A stretch of DNA of 64,000 nucleotides from Pseudomaricurvus sp. HS19 (GCF_009857815.1 NZ_WVVW01000003.1:186001-250000); one strand, 5' to 3'; numbered from the stretch's first letter, positions 25,408 to 34,309 are shown. Numbers and translations: made by a program. Notes: generated by a model not told the origin, from the letters alone.

Positions 25408-27753
25408 ATGATTCGTTCGCTTGTATTGACGGCACTGATGCTTGTGGTTTGTGGCTTGATGGGGTGTGGTGACGAGGCCAACTCGCCGCAGCAGGCCAAA
25501 GCCGGAGCTGGTGACGACGTGGTAAAGGCTCAGTCCCTGCAGGCAAAGTCCCGCTTCCCCCTTATTAACCAAAGCAGCAGCCTGACAGTGGACGGCGAAA
25601 AGCTGACCTATGTCGGTTCGCAGCAGTGCAGCAGTTGTCACGGGGCGGAAGCGACAGACTGGCAAAACTCCCATCACGACCTCGCCATGCAGGAGGCCAC
25701 AGCGGAGACGGTGCTGGGGGATTTCAACAACACCAGCTTCGACTATTTCGGTATTGTCAGTCAGTTCTCCCGCCAGGGCGACGACTTCCATGTGAAAACC
25801 GATGGCCCTGACGGCCAGCTCACCGACTATAAAATTGCCTACACCTTTGGTGTCTACCCACTGCAGCAGTACCTGATCGAGTTTCCCGGCGGTCGCCTGC
25901 AGGCGCTTAATATTGTCTGGGACTCCCGGCCTGCAGAGGAGGGCGGCCAGCGCTGGTATCACCTCTACCCCGATGAAAAAATCAGCAGCGGTGATGAGCT
26001 GCACTGGACCGGCATCAACCACAACTGGAACTTCATGTGTGCCGATTGCCACTCCACCAACCTGAAAAAGAATTACGACCTTACGACACAGAGTTACCGC
26101 ACCAGCTGGTCAGAGGTGGATGTGGGTTGCGAGGCCTGCCATGGCCCGGCGTCCAAACACCTGCAGTGGGCCAACAGCGGTGCCGCTGCCGGGGATGACA
26201 GCAAACCCATGAACTACGGCTTCCCGGTCGCCTACACCGAGCGCGAGGGTGCCATGTGGCAACCCGACGCCCGAACCGGCCTGCCGGTACGCCATCCCGC
26301 CAAGAGTACCCACACGGAAATCGAAAGTTGCGCCCGCTGTCACTCGCGGCGCTCTTCCACCAGTTCCGAACCCGATCCGGCTGCGCCGCTGTTACAGCAC
26401 CACCGCCTGTCGCTGCTCACTCCCGGCCTCTATCATCCCGATGGCCAGATTGATGGTGAGGTGTATGTCTACGGTTCGTTTTTGCAGAGCAAGATGTACC
26501 ACGCCGGTGTCACCTGCTCGGATTGCCATAACCCCCACAGCCTGGAGCTGCGGGCGCCGGACAACGCCCTCTGTGGCCAGTGCCACATCCCCGCCAAATA
26601 CGATCGCCAGGAGCACCACTTTCACCCTGCCGGAACGGACGGTGCCCAGTGCGTGAACTGCCACATGCCGCAAAAAACCTATATGGGTGTGGACGCCCGC
26701 CGCGATCACAGTTTCCGTGTGCCGCGCCCGGACCTGTCCCAACAGCTGGGAACGCCCAACGCCTGCACCAACTGTCACACCGACAAGGATGCCGCCTGGG
26801 CGACGCAGGCGCTGCAGCAGCGGGGTAAAACCCTGCACGGCTCCGAGTATGCCATTGCCCTGCAGGCGGGCCGCGAGGGCAGGGCGGATGCGGGAGGGCA
26901 GCTGATGGAGCTGGTGGCGGATGACAGCTTGCCGGAGATCGTGCGTGCCACGGCGGTCGCCATGCTGCCCGCCTACGCCTCTCAGCAGACCGCGCCCCTG
27001 TTGCAGGCGGTGGCCCAAGGCAATGACACCCTGCTCACCTACGCGCTGTCGCAGGAGCTGGAATCCATTGCTGCCAATTACCGGCCGGTGTTTGCCGTGC
27101 CCCTGTTGTACGATCCCAACAGCAGCACCCGCGGCCTGGCAGCCAGGAGTCTGGTGGGCTTGTCGCTGCAGCAGTTTCCGCCGCGGGTGCTGGAGAAAAA
27201 CAGCGAGGCGCTGATCGAGTATGAAAAAGCGGAGCTGTATAACGCTGACCGGCCGGAGTCGCTGACCAACCTGGGCGATCTTTACAGCGCCCAGGGCCAG
27301 ACCGGGAAGGCCGCCAGTTACTATCGTCAGGCTATCAAACTGGCTCCCTACTTCACCCCGGCCTACATCAACCTGGCGGACTTCTATTACCGCGGCGGTG
27401 ATGAGCTGCGGGGCCAGGCGGTGCTGCGTGAGGGCATTGCGACGGTGCGTGATCCGGCTCCCATCCAGCACGCACTGGGCCTGTCACTGGTGCGCAGCAA
27501 GCAGCCGCAGCTGGCGCTGGAGCAGTTGCGCCTGGCCGCCGCGGGCGAGCAGGCGCCGGCACGCTACAGCTATGTGTATGGTGTGGCCCTCAACTCCCTC
27601 GGGCAGCCGGATCAGGCGGTGGAGTTCCTGCAGCGGGCGCTGCAGCGCTACCCGGGTGACCGCGAAATCGTCTCCGCGCTCTACGCCATGTACCGCGATC
27701 AGGGCGACGCTGTGCAGGCCGAGCGCTACCGGGTGCTGCTGCAGGGGAACTGA
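25408..27753 (+). CDS. Octaheme c-type cytochrome lipoprotein with C-terminal TPR region
   Basis: The 781-residue product has a lipoprotein signal (VLTALMLVVCGLMGC) and eight CxxCH heme-binding motifs in the first 470 residues: CSSCH, CADCH, CEACH, CARCH, CSDCH, CGQCH, CVNCH and CTNCH. This places it in the cytochrome c554/octaheme-like group of periplasmic redox proteins. The last 200 residues or so carry TPR-like helices (LTNLGDLYSAQGQTGKAASY; PDQAVEFLQRALQRYPGD). I prefer the second ATG (25408), which leaves room for a ribosome site in ACGGG. The reaction is unknown; the form suggests electron transfer on a membrane-anchored scaffold. It runs convergently into cofD with 13 bases between them. 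Confidence 0.88.
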   Translation: MIRSLVLTALMLVVCGLMGCGDEANSPQQAKAGAGDDVVKAQSLQAKSRFPLINQSSSLTVDGEKLTYVGSQQCSSCHGAEATDWQNSHHDLAMQEATAETVLGDFNNTSFDYFGIVSQFSRQGDDFHVKTDGPDGQLTDYKIAYTFGVYPLQQYLIEFPGGRLQALNIVWDSRPAEEGGQRWYHLYPDEKISSGDELHWTGINHNWNFMCADCHSTNLKKNYDLTTQSYRTSWSEVDVGCEACHGPASKHLQWANSGAAAGDDSKPMNYGFPVAYTEREGAMWQPDARTGLPVRHPAKSTHTEIESCARCHSRRSSTSSEPDPAAPLLQHHRLSLLTPGLYHPDGQIDGEVYVYGSFLQSKMYHAGVTCSDCHNPHSLELRAPDNALCGQCHIPAKYDRQEHHFHPAGTDGAQCVNCHMPQKTYMGVDARRDHSFRVPRPDLSQQLGTPNACTNCHTDKDAAWATQALQQRGKTLHGSEYAIALQAGREGRADAGGQLMELVADDSLPEIVRATAVAMLPAYASQQTAPLLQAVAQGNDTLLTYALSQELESIAANYRPVFAVPLLYDPNSSTRGLAARSLVGLSLQQFPPRVLEKNSEALIEYEKAELYNADRPESLTNLGDLYSAQGQTGKAASYYRQAIKLAPYFTPAYINLADFYYRGGDELRGQAVLREGIATVRDPAPIQHALGLSLVRSKQPQLALEQLRLAAAGEQAPARYSYVYGVALNSLGQPDQAVEFLQRALQRYPGDREIVSALYAMYRDQGDAVQAERYRVLLQGN

Positions 27754-27766
27754 CGGGCCCGGCGAG

Positions 27767-28708
27767 TCAGCCCTGTTGCAGGCTCTGCAGGGCTTGCAGG
27801 CAGGTGTCCGCCAGCGCCCTGCGATCCTCCCGCGTGCGCATGACCGTAGGGGCGACGGCCACACCGCTCACTCCCTCCGCGATGGCGGCATCGGTGGTAT
27901 CGATCAGGCTCAGGTCCACAAAATCCCCATAGAGGTCGGCGGTGATGGTGGCCCTGGGCTCAACCCCCAGCTCCTGCATGATTTTGGCGGCTGGTCCCTT
28001 AAGGGCAACGCCGCCCACAATCGGCGACACGGCGATCACCGGGGCCGGGCTGGACTGCAGAGCCTCGCGGAAGCCGGGAATGGCCAGCATGGGCATGACA
28101 CTCAGATAGGGGTTGGAAGGGCAGATGATGATGCCTGCCAGCTGCGGATGCTGCAGTGCGGCCGCGACCGCCGGACTCAGGCGAGCCTGCTCCGCGCCGG
28201 CATAGGTTAATCCCTTCAGTATGGGTTCTGCCCGGCGGCCGACAAAGTAGCGCTGGAATTCCAGCCGGCCTTCATCGGTATCCACCAGTGTGCGCAGGGG
28301 TTGATCGGTGACCGGTGCTACCTGATGCTCTACCCCCAGACTGCGGGCCAGTTGCACCGCCACCTCACTGTGGCTCAGTCCCTCCTCCAGCAGGTGACGA
28401 CGCAGCAGGTGCAGGGCGACGTCTTTATCCCCCAGCAGAAACCAGTCGGGCGCACCCAGCGCCCGCAGCTCTTCCATGACCCCCCAGCTCTCCCCGGCGC
28501 GGCCCCAGCCCAGTTCCGGGTTGGCCTTGCCGGCCAGCGTGTAGAGCACGGTATCCAGGTCCGGCCACACCGGCAGGCCGAGGTGCTCAAAGTCGTCACC
28601 CACATTGACGGCGATGGTGAGCTGTTCCGGGGGCAGTAGCTGCGCCAGTCCGTCCGCCAGTTTGGCGCCGCCGACGCCGCCGGAGAGGGCCAGGTAGTGT
28701 TTGCTCAT
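27767..28708 (-). CDS. cofD: 2-phospho-L-lactate transferase (F420 biosynthesis)
   Basis: This 313-residue enzyme transfers the phospholactyl-type group from its GDP-activated form to the deazaflavin Fo, making F420-0 (FbiA in actinobacteria). The N-terminus HYLALSGGVGGAKLADGLAQ is the family's glycine-rich nucleotide-binding start. Further matches are NVGDDFEHLGLPVWPDLDT, GDKDVALHLLRR, ICPSNPYLSV and AVSPIVGG. Length agrees with CofD. It is the last gene of a minus-strand operon with lysR and cofE, 27 bases after cofE. The rest of the F420 pathway is encoded divergently a few kilobases away. Confidence 0.95.
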   Translation of the reverse strand: MSKHYLALSGGVGGAKLADGLAQLLPPEQLTIAVNVGDDFEHLGLPVWPDLDTVLYTLAGKANPELGWGRAGESWGVMEELRALGAPDWFLLGDKDVALHLLRRHLLEEGLSHSEVAVQLARSLGVEHQVAPVTDQPLRTLVDTDEGRLEFQRYFVGRRAEPILKGLTYAGAEQARLSPAVAAALQHPQLAGIIICPSNPYLSVMPMLAIPGFREALQSSPAPVIAVSPIVGGVALKGPAAKIMQELGVEPRATITADLYGDFVDLSLIDTTDAAIAEGVSGVAVAPTVMRTREDRRALADTCLQALQSLQQG

Positions 28709-28735
28709 ATCCGCCCTCCAGGGCGTAAGGTGGGT

Positions 28736-29509
28736 TCAGGAAAACAGGTCTTCGGCCGCCGGACGCACCAGCTCGGTAGCCGGACGGCTGTTGGTAAGAA
28801 AGCGCTCACTTACTCCGCGTATCAGTACGGCCGGGGTGCTTTCGGCGGCCTCGCCGCACACCAGGGTGGCGGTGGCACAGAGCTGGTCGCCCACCGCCAG
28901 CTGCGTCACGCCCAGGATTCTGCCTTCACGATCGGTGGCGCCGCGCATATCGAAGAGGGCGCTGAGGCCGGCGCAGCCGATGCAGGTGCCGCAGACACCC
29001 ATGCGCCAGGGACGGCCAAAACTGTCGGCAATCAGCACTGCCACGCGCTTGCCCAGGTGTTCGCTTATCTGCTGACTGAGGGCGGCCGCCGAGGCGTCCG
29101 GGTCTTCCGGCAACAGCAGTACCCGCTCGCCGCCACCGGGCAGGTTGGATTGGTCGATACCGGCGTTGGCGAGGGTAAAGCCGAGCCGGTGGCGCACAAT
29201 CAATACACCGGCCACCGTGCGCAGCACGGCGCTGGACTCCTGCAGGATCAGCTCTACCAGCCGTGGATCCTTGTGGCAGATGGCGGCCAGCCGTCGGGCC
29301 TCAGCGCCCGGGGTGACGCTGGCGAGGTCGACAGCCCGGCCTTCGGCCTTGGAAACGATTTTCTGGGCCAGTACCAGCACGTCGCCATCCTCCAGCTGCA
29401 GCTGGCTGCTGAGGAGCCCCGCCTCCAGTAGCGGGAGCAACTGGTCACCAGCGTGCACTTCCGGCAGGCCCTGGATGGGGTGAAAACTGAGGCTGTTGGT
29501 GTGTGTCAT
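28736..29509 (-). CDS. cofE: Coenzyme F420-0:L-glutamate ligase, single domain
   Basis: This 257-residue enzyme adds the gamma-linked glutamate tail to F420-0. Family features are the N-terminal FHPIQGLPEVHAGDQL, LVLAQKIVSKAEGR, the metal- and GTP-site region GFTLANAGIDQSN, and LIADSFGRPWRMGVCG. It has the archaeal-type length: unlike actinobacterial FbiB there is no C-terminal nitroreductase-like domain, which in mycobacteria reduces dehydro-F420-0. It overlaps the lysR stop by four bases (ATGA) and precedes cofD. The missing domain bears on which three-carbon unit the pathway uses. Confidence 0.94.
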   Translation of the reverse strand: MTHTNSLSFHPIQGLPEVHAGDQLLPLLEAGLLSSQLQLEDGDVLVLAQKIVSKAEGRAVDLASVTPGAEARRLAAICHKDPRLVELILQESSAVLRTVAGVLIVRHRLGFTLANAGIDQSNLPGGGERVLLLPEDPDASAAALSQQISEHLGKRVAVLIADSFGRPWRMGVCGTCIGCAGLSALFDMRGATDREGRILGVTQLAVGDQLCATATLVCGEAAESTPAVLIRGVSERFLTNSRPATELVRPAAEDLFS

Positions 29510-30417
29510 AGGCGCTGCTGGTCCCGGGATACGGCGCTGATACCGGTCCGGAAATAGTCCTTGATAAAGTCGATGATGGCCTCCGCGGCGGGGGACAGTT
29601 TACGGCTTTCGGCGCGGGCCAGACAGATCTCCACCTCCGAGGGGCGTTCAAGATCCTCAACGAGGATGCTGGTGAGGCGGCCGCTGGCCAGTTCCTCCTG
29701 CACCATCAGGGGTGACGAGATCCACACCGCATCGGTCTGCAGCACGGTATTTTTCAGCACATCGTAGTTGTCACAGATAAACGAGCCACTGGCGCGTGAG
29801 GTGGTGTCGTTGGACATCTCCACGGCGCTGAGAATGGGGTAGCGAAACAGCTGGTCGCGGGTAATGACCGGCAGCCGGGTCAGGGGATGATCACCGCGCA
29901 CCAGGGTGGCCAGGGGGATGGATCCCATCACTTCATAGACGGCGTCGTGTTTGGCGCGCATCTGGCCGATACCACAAAACAGCATTTCGATGCGGTCGTC
30001 CTGCAGGTCATCCAGCAGCGCACGGGCAGATTTGACGGACACCTGGATGTTGAGCCGTTGCTCCCGGCTCATAAACGCCACACTCAGCGCCGGCAGCACG
30101 ATGCTGGCCACCATGGGGCCGACACCGAAACTCACCTTGCCGGCGTGGCCGCCGCCATAGAGCTGCAGGTTGTTCTCCAGGGTGCGGGCCCGCCCCAGCA
30201 ATGCCTCGGCGTCCTCGATGGCCAGCTCGCCGGCCGGCGTCAGCACGGCGCCAGCGCGGCCACGGTCAAAAATTTTAATGCCATACTGCTCTTCAACACT
30301 GGCCACGCTGCGGCTCAGCGCCGGCTGGGTGAGGTGCAGCTCTTCGGCAGCCCGGGAGAAGCTGCCGAGGCGGGCGACGGTGACCAGGTGCTGGAGCTTG
30401 CGCAGGTCAATTTTCAT
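29506..30417 (-). CDS. LysR-family transcriptional regulator of the F420 cluster
   Basis: This 303-residue protein has the classical LysR N-terminal helix-turn-helix (LQHLVTVARLGSFSRAAEEL, then LTQPALSRSVASVEEQYG) and a periplasmic-binding-protein-like effector domain. It is first in the minus-strand operon lysR-cofE-cofD and faces npdG-cofCGH across 190 bases that hold two overlapping dyads. LysR proteins usually bind such a divergent region, repressing themselves and activating the other side when an inducer is present, so it probably sets F420 supply. The start MKIDLRKL (30417) gives the family N-terminus; the open frame begins 20 codons earlier. Confidence 0.9.
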   Translation of the reverse strand: MKIDLRKLQHLVTVARLGSFSRAAEELHLTQPALSRSVASVEEQYGIKIFDRGRAGAVLTPAGELAIEDAEALLGRARTLENNLQLYGGGHAGKVSFGVGPMVASIVLPALSVAFMSREQRLNIQVSVKSARALLDDLQDDRIEMLFCGIGQMRAKHDAVYEVMGSIPLATLVRGDHPLTRLPVITRDQLFRYPILSAVEMSNDTTSRASGSFICDNYDVLKNTVLQTDAVWISSPLMVQEELASGRLTSILVEDLERPSEVEICLARAESRKLSPAAEAIIDFIKDYFRTGISAVSRDQQRL

Positions 30418-30501
30418 GGCGGCTTGGCACTTGGTTATCCATAAATAAAACTCATGGAATGTTGATTTAATTTGCACTGAAAATTATCACACAATTGGGG
30501 C

Positions 30502-30541
30502 ATAGTGTAGACACTATTGGTCAGTACTGTTTAACAGTGTC
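30502..30541. promoter_or_regulatory. Two dyads in the divergent lysR / npdG region, likely LysR binding sites
   Basis: ATAGTGT-AG-ACACTAT (30502-30517) is a perfect 7-bp-arm palindrome. ACTGTT-T-AACAGT (30526-30538) is a second one 8 bases on, and GACACT (30510-30515) also matches AGTGTC (30536-30541) inversely. Paired sites in a divergent promoter region are typical for LysR regulators. No clear -35/-10 pair could be assigned. Confidence 0.6.
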
Positions 30542-30605
30542 TCAGGACATGCCCTGGACTGACCCAGCCAAACAGTCATCAAAACAATAAAGTCAGGTGA
30601 AAATC

Positions 30606-31271
30606 ATGAAGCAGGTCATTGGTGTTATCGGCGGAACCGGCAAACTGGGCGCAGCCCTGGCGCGACGCTGGCTGCAGGCTGGCCTGCAGGTGCAGATCGG
30701 GTCCCGGGATGTCAGCAAAGCCGCCGATGTGGCCGGTAAGCTCAATGCTGAACTGGGTACCAGCGCCGGTTTTGGCAGCAATGCCGAGGTGGCTGACGGC
30801 AGTGACCTGATTGTGGTCACCGTACCCTTTGCGGCGCAGGCGGCGACGCTGGAGGATATTCGCCAGCAGGTGCAGGGCAAGATCGTGGTGGATACCACGG
30901 TACCGCTGATGCCACCCAAGGTGATGCGGGTACAGCTGCCGCCGGAGGGCAGCGCGGCACTCAAGGCACAGCAGGTGCTGGGTGAGGGGGTGCGGCTGGT
31001 GTCCGCCTTCCACAGCGTGGCAGCCCACCGGCTGGCCACCGACGAGCAGATCCGTTGCGACGTGATGGTGTTTGGCGATGACAAGGCGGCCCGGGCCGAG
31101 GTGGTAAAACTGGCTGATGCAGCCCGCCTGCGGGGTATTCATGCCGGTGCGCTGGTCAATTCGGTGGCCGCAGAGGCACTCACCTCCATCCTGATCTTCG
31201 TCAACAAGACCTACACCGTGGATGGCGCCGGCATTGAGTTTACCGGCGAGCTGACGGCTCCGGCCGAATAA
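30606..31271 (+). CDS. npdG: F420H2:NADP+ oxidoreductase-like protein (NADPH-dependent F420 reductase)
   Basis: This 221-residue Rossmann protein starts with the dinucleotide-binding loop IGVIGGTGKLGAALARRW, followed by QIGSRD and LIVVTVPFAA. These are characteristic of the NpdG/Fno family that moves hydride between NADP(H) and coenzyme F420. The C-terminal ALVNSVAAEALTSILIFVNK also fits. It is first gene of the plus-strand F420 operon, 14 bases before the cofCGH fusion, and would recharge F420 to F420H2. ATG 30606 is preceded by CAGGTGA; an in-frame GTG at 30597 is the alternative. Confidence 0.92.
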   Translation: MKQVIGVIGGTGKLGAALARRWLQAGLQVQIGSRDVSKAADVAGKLNAELGTSAGFGSNAEVADGSDLIVVTVPFAAQAATLEDIRQQVQGKIVVDTTVPLMPPKVMRVQLPPEGSAALKAQQVLGEGVRLVSAFHSVAAHRLATDEQIRCDVMVFGDDKAARAEVVKLADAARLRGIHAGALVNSVAAEALTSILIFVNKTYTVDGAGIEFTGELTAPAE

Positions 31272-31285
31272 GCAGCGCCATCACT

Positions 31286-34252
31286 ATGAGCCCTGTTAAA
31301 TCGCCCCGGCCAGTCACGGCACTGGTGCCGGTAAAAGCACGCCATCTGTGCAAGACCCGCCTCGCCGAACACCTTTCGCCGCCGCAGCGCCTGGCGCTGG
31401 TGCGCAGTATGCTCAGCCATGTGCTGGGGGTGCTGCAGCAGTCACCGGCCATCGGCCGTATTGTGGTGCTGAGCCCGGAACAGGACCAGTTGCCGGATGA
31501 CATTGAGCGTTTTGCCGACGCCGGTTTTGATCTCAACAGCAGTTTGCAGGCCGCGCTGCAGCGGCTGCGCCAGGAAGGTGAGCAGAGGGTACTGATCCTG
31601 CCGGCGGACCTGGCCTGCGTGCAGCCGGACGATATTGCGCAGCTGACCGATGCCGCCCTCAGCAGCGAAGTCACTATTGCCCCCAGCGCCGATGGTGGCG
31701 GTACCAACGCGCTGCTGTTGCCGCTGGACCAGCCCTGGTCGCTGCGGTTTGGGCACGACAGTTTCCAGGCCCACCTGCAAATGCTGCAGCAGGCAGAGCG
31801 CAGTTACCGCATGGTGATCAGCAGCGGACTCGGCTTTGATGTGGACAGCGGCGGGGACCTGGTACAACTGCAGCAGGGCGGTGACAGCGCGGTAGCTGTG
31901 CCGCTGTCGGACGCAGAATTGACCCGCGACCTGCTGCAGCGTCCGCTGCCGCAGTTACTGGCTGACGCGGAAGCACTGACCCTGCAGCACTTTGGTACGC
32001 AGGTTACCTATTCGCGCAAGGTGTTTATTCCGCTCACCCAACTGTGCCGCGACGTGTGCCACTACTGCACCTTCGCCAAGGCGCCCAAAAACCTGCGCGC
32101 GCCCTACCTGTCACTGGAGGAGGTGGTGGCCATCGCCCGCGAGGGCAAGGCCGCCGGTTGCACGGAAGCCCTGTTTACCCTCGGTGACCAGCCGGAAGAT
32201 CGCTACCGCTCGGCGCGCACGGCCCTGCAGGCGATGGGTTACTCATCGACGCTGGATTACCTGCACGCCGCTGCCAAAGCCGTTTATGAAGAGACGGGTT
32301 TGTTGCCGCATCTCAACCCGGGCTTGATGAGCCGCGAGGAGATGGCGCGCCTGCGCGACGTGTCAGCCTCCATGGGCATCATGCTGGAGAGCACCGCGCA
32401 ACACCTGTGTGACAAGGGCGGGCCTCACTACGGTTCACCGGATAAGGAACCGCAGGCGCGACTGCAGACCCTGCGTACCGCAGGCGAGCTGCAGGTGCCG
32501 TTTACCACCGGCCTGCTGATCGGTATTGGCGAGAGTCGCGCGGAGCGTATTGAAGCGCTGCTGGCGATCCGCGACCTGCATCGCCAGTACGGCCATATCC
32601 AGGAAGTGATTATCCAGAACTTCCGCGCCAAGCCGGACATCCGCATGGCGGAGCATCCGGAACCGGGCCTCGACGAACACCTGTGGACCATTGCGGTGGC
32701 GCGACTGATTTTGGGCGGTGGCATCACGGTGCAGGCGCCCCCCAACCTGCAGCCGGGTGTGCTGCAGGAGTTGATTCGTGCCGGCGTCAATGACTGGGGC
32801 GGCGTGTCGCCGGTGACCCCTGATCACGTCAATCCGGAGCGCCCATGGCCACACCTGGAAAAACTGGCCCAGGAAACTGCCGCTGCCGGTCGTCAGCTCT
32901 GTGCCCGCCTGCCGCTGGGCCCGCAATATGCACTCAACGGTGAGCGCTGGCTGAGCAGCGAAATTGAACCCGGTGTGCTGCGCCACAGTGACGCCAGTGG
33001 TCTTGCCCGTGAAGAAAACTGGTACGCCGGTGCCGGTGATCCGGTGCCAGCTGTTGCCGAAAACTGGTTGCAGCCTTCGCTGTTTACAGTGCCGCGTCAC
33101 CGCCACCTGGCGCAGACCCTGGATCGCGCCCGGCAGGGTATCGAACTGGGTGAACGGGACATTACCGACCTGTTTGCCGTGCGCGGCAACGCCCTGCAGG
33201 TGGTGCTGCAGGAAGCCGATCAGCTGCGTCGCGAGATGGTGGGCGACACCGTCACCTACGTGGTGAACCGCAACATCAACTACACCAACATCTGTGGCTA
33301 CCGCTGCCAGTTTTGCGCCTTTGCCAAGGGGCAGGGTGAGAGTGCGAAACTGTTGCGCGGGCCTGCCTATCGCCTCGACCTGGATGAGATCGGGGCGCGT
33401 GCGGTGCAAGCCTGGCAACGCGGCGCCACGGAAGTGTGCCTGCAGGGAGGCATCCATCCGCACTTCACCGGCCAGACCTATCTCGACATTGTGCAGGCCG
33501 TGAAGCGTGCCGTACCGGAGATGCATGTACACGCATTCTCTCCATTGGAAGTGTGGCACGGTGCCGAAACCCTGGGCCTGTCGCTGGCAGATTTTCTCTG
33601 CCAGTTGCGGGAAGCGGGGCTAAGTACCCTGCCGGGCACCGCGGCGGAAATCCTGCACGACGATGTGCGGCGGATTATCTGCGCCGACAAACTCAATACC
33701 GAACAGTGGTTGCAGGTGTTGCGTACGGCACACCAGCAGGGTCTGAAAACCACCTCCACCATCATGTTCGGACATGTGGAGCAGCCACAGCATTGGGCAG
33801 CCCACCTTTTGCACCTGCGCCGCCTGCAGCAGGAGACCGGCGGTATCACCGAGTTCGTGCCTCTGCCCTACGTGCACATGGAAGCGCCCATGGCGCGACG
33901 CGGCGAGAGTCGCAGTGGTCCCACCTTCCGCGAGGCGGTGTTGATGCATGCCGTGGGACGACTGGTGCTGAACCCGCTGGTTAAAAACGTACAGACCTCG
34001 TGGGTGAAAATGGGCGCGGAAGGTGCAGCCTTCTGCCTGCAGGCCGGGGCCAACGATCTCGGCGGCACCCTGATGGATGAATCCATTACCCGCGCCGCCG
34101 GCGGTGTTAACGGCCAGGAGTTCAGTCGCGCTGATGTGTTGCGGGTGGCGCAGGCCATTGCCCGACCCTGTCAGCAGCGCAACACACTCTATGGCGCCGC
34201 ACCTTCGCGCTGCAGTGAGCAACACCCTGCGCTGATCGCCGTGGCGGACTAG
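31286..34252 (+). CDS. cofCGH: Trifunctional F420 biosynthesis protein: CofC-CofG-CofH fusion
   Basis: One 988-residue uninterrupted frame encodes three enzymes. Residues 1 to about 220 are CofC/FbiD, the guanylyltransferase that activates the three-carbon phosphate unit (VTALVPVKARHLCKTRLAEH; ILPADLACVQPDDIAQL; APSADGGGTNALLLP). Residues about 235-580 are CofG, a radical SAM half of Fo synthase, with the CX3CX2C cluster CRDVCHYC at C254, C258 and C261. Residues about 615-970 are CofH, the second radical SAM half, with CGYRCQFC at C670, C674 and C677. Together CofG and CofH make Fo from tyrosine and an aminouracil intermediate. CofG-CofH fusion is known as FbiC in actinobacteria; adding CofC in front is unusual. 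All catalytic clusters are intact. It follows npdG by 14 bases. Confidence 0.95.
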   Translation: MSPVKSPRPVTALVPVKARHLCKTRLAEHLSPPQRLALVRSMLSHVLGVLQQSPAIGRIVVLSPEQDQLPDDIERFADAGFDLNSSLQAALQRLRQEGEQRVLILPADLACVQPDDIAQLTDAALSSEVTIAPSADGGGTNALLLPLDQPWSLRFGHDSFQAHLQMLQQAERSYRMVISSGLGFDVDSGGDLVQLQQGGDSAVAVPLSDAELTRDLLQRPLPQLLADAEALTLQHFGTQVTYSRKVFIPLTQLCRDVCHYCTFAKAPKNLRAPYLSLEEVVAIAREGKAAGCTEALFTLGDQPEDRYRSARTALQAMGYSSTLDYLHAAAKAVYEETGLLPHLNPGLMSREEMARLRDVSASMGIMLESTAQHLCDKGGPHYGSPDKEPQARLQTLRTAGELQVPFTTGLLIGIGESRAERIEALLAIRDLHRQYGHIQEVIIQNFRAKPDIRMAEHPEPGLDEHLWTIAVARLILGGGITVQAPPNLQPGVLQELIRAGVNDWGGVSPVTPDHVNPERPWPHLEKLAQETAAAGRQLCARLPLGPQYALNGERWLSSEIEPGVLRHSDASGLAREENWYAGAGDPVPAVAENWLQPSLFTVPRHRHLAQTLDRARQGIELGERDITDLFAVRGNALQVVLQEADQLRREMVGDTVTYVVNRNINYTNICGYRCQFCAFAKGQGESAKLLRGPAYRLDLDEIGARAVQAWQRGATEVCLQGGIHPHFTGQTYLDIVQAVKRAVPEMHVHAFSPLEVWHGAETLGLSLADFLCQLREAGLSTLPGTAAEILHDDVRRIICADKLNTEQWLQVLRTAHQQGLKTTSTIMFGHVEQPQHWAAHLLHLRRLQQETGGITEFVPLPYVHMEAPMARRGESRSGPTFREAVLMHAVGRLVLNPLVKNVQTSWVKMGAEGAAFCLQAGANDLGGTLMDESITRAAGGVNGQEFSRADVLRVAQAIARPCQQRNTLYGAAPSRCSEQHPALIAVAD

Positions 34253-34309
34253 TGGCAATACGCAAACGACACAGACATAACGATAAACAGACAAGTCGAG
34301 GATACGCTG

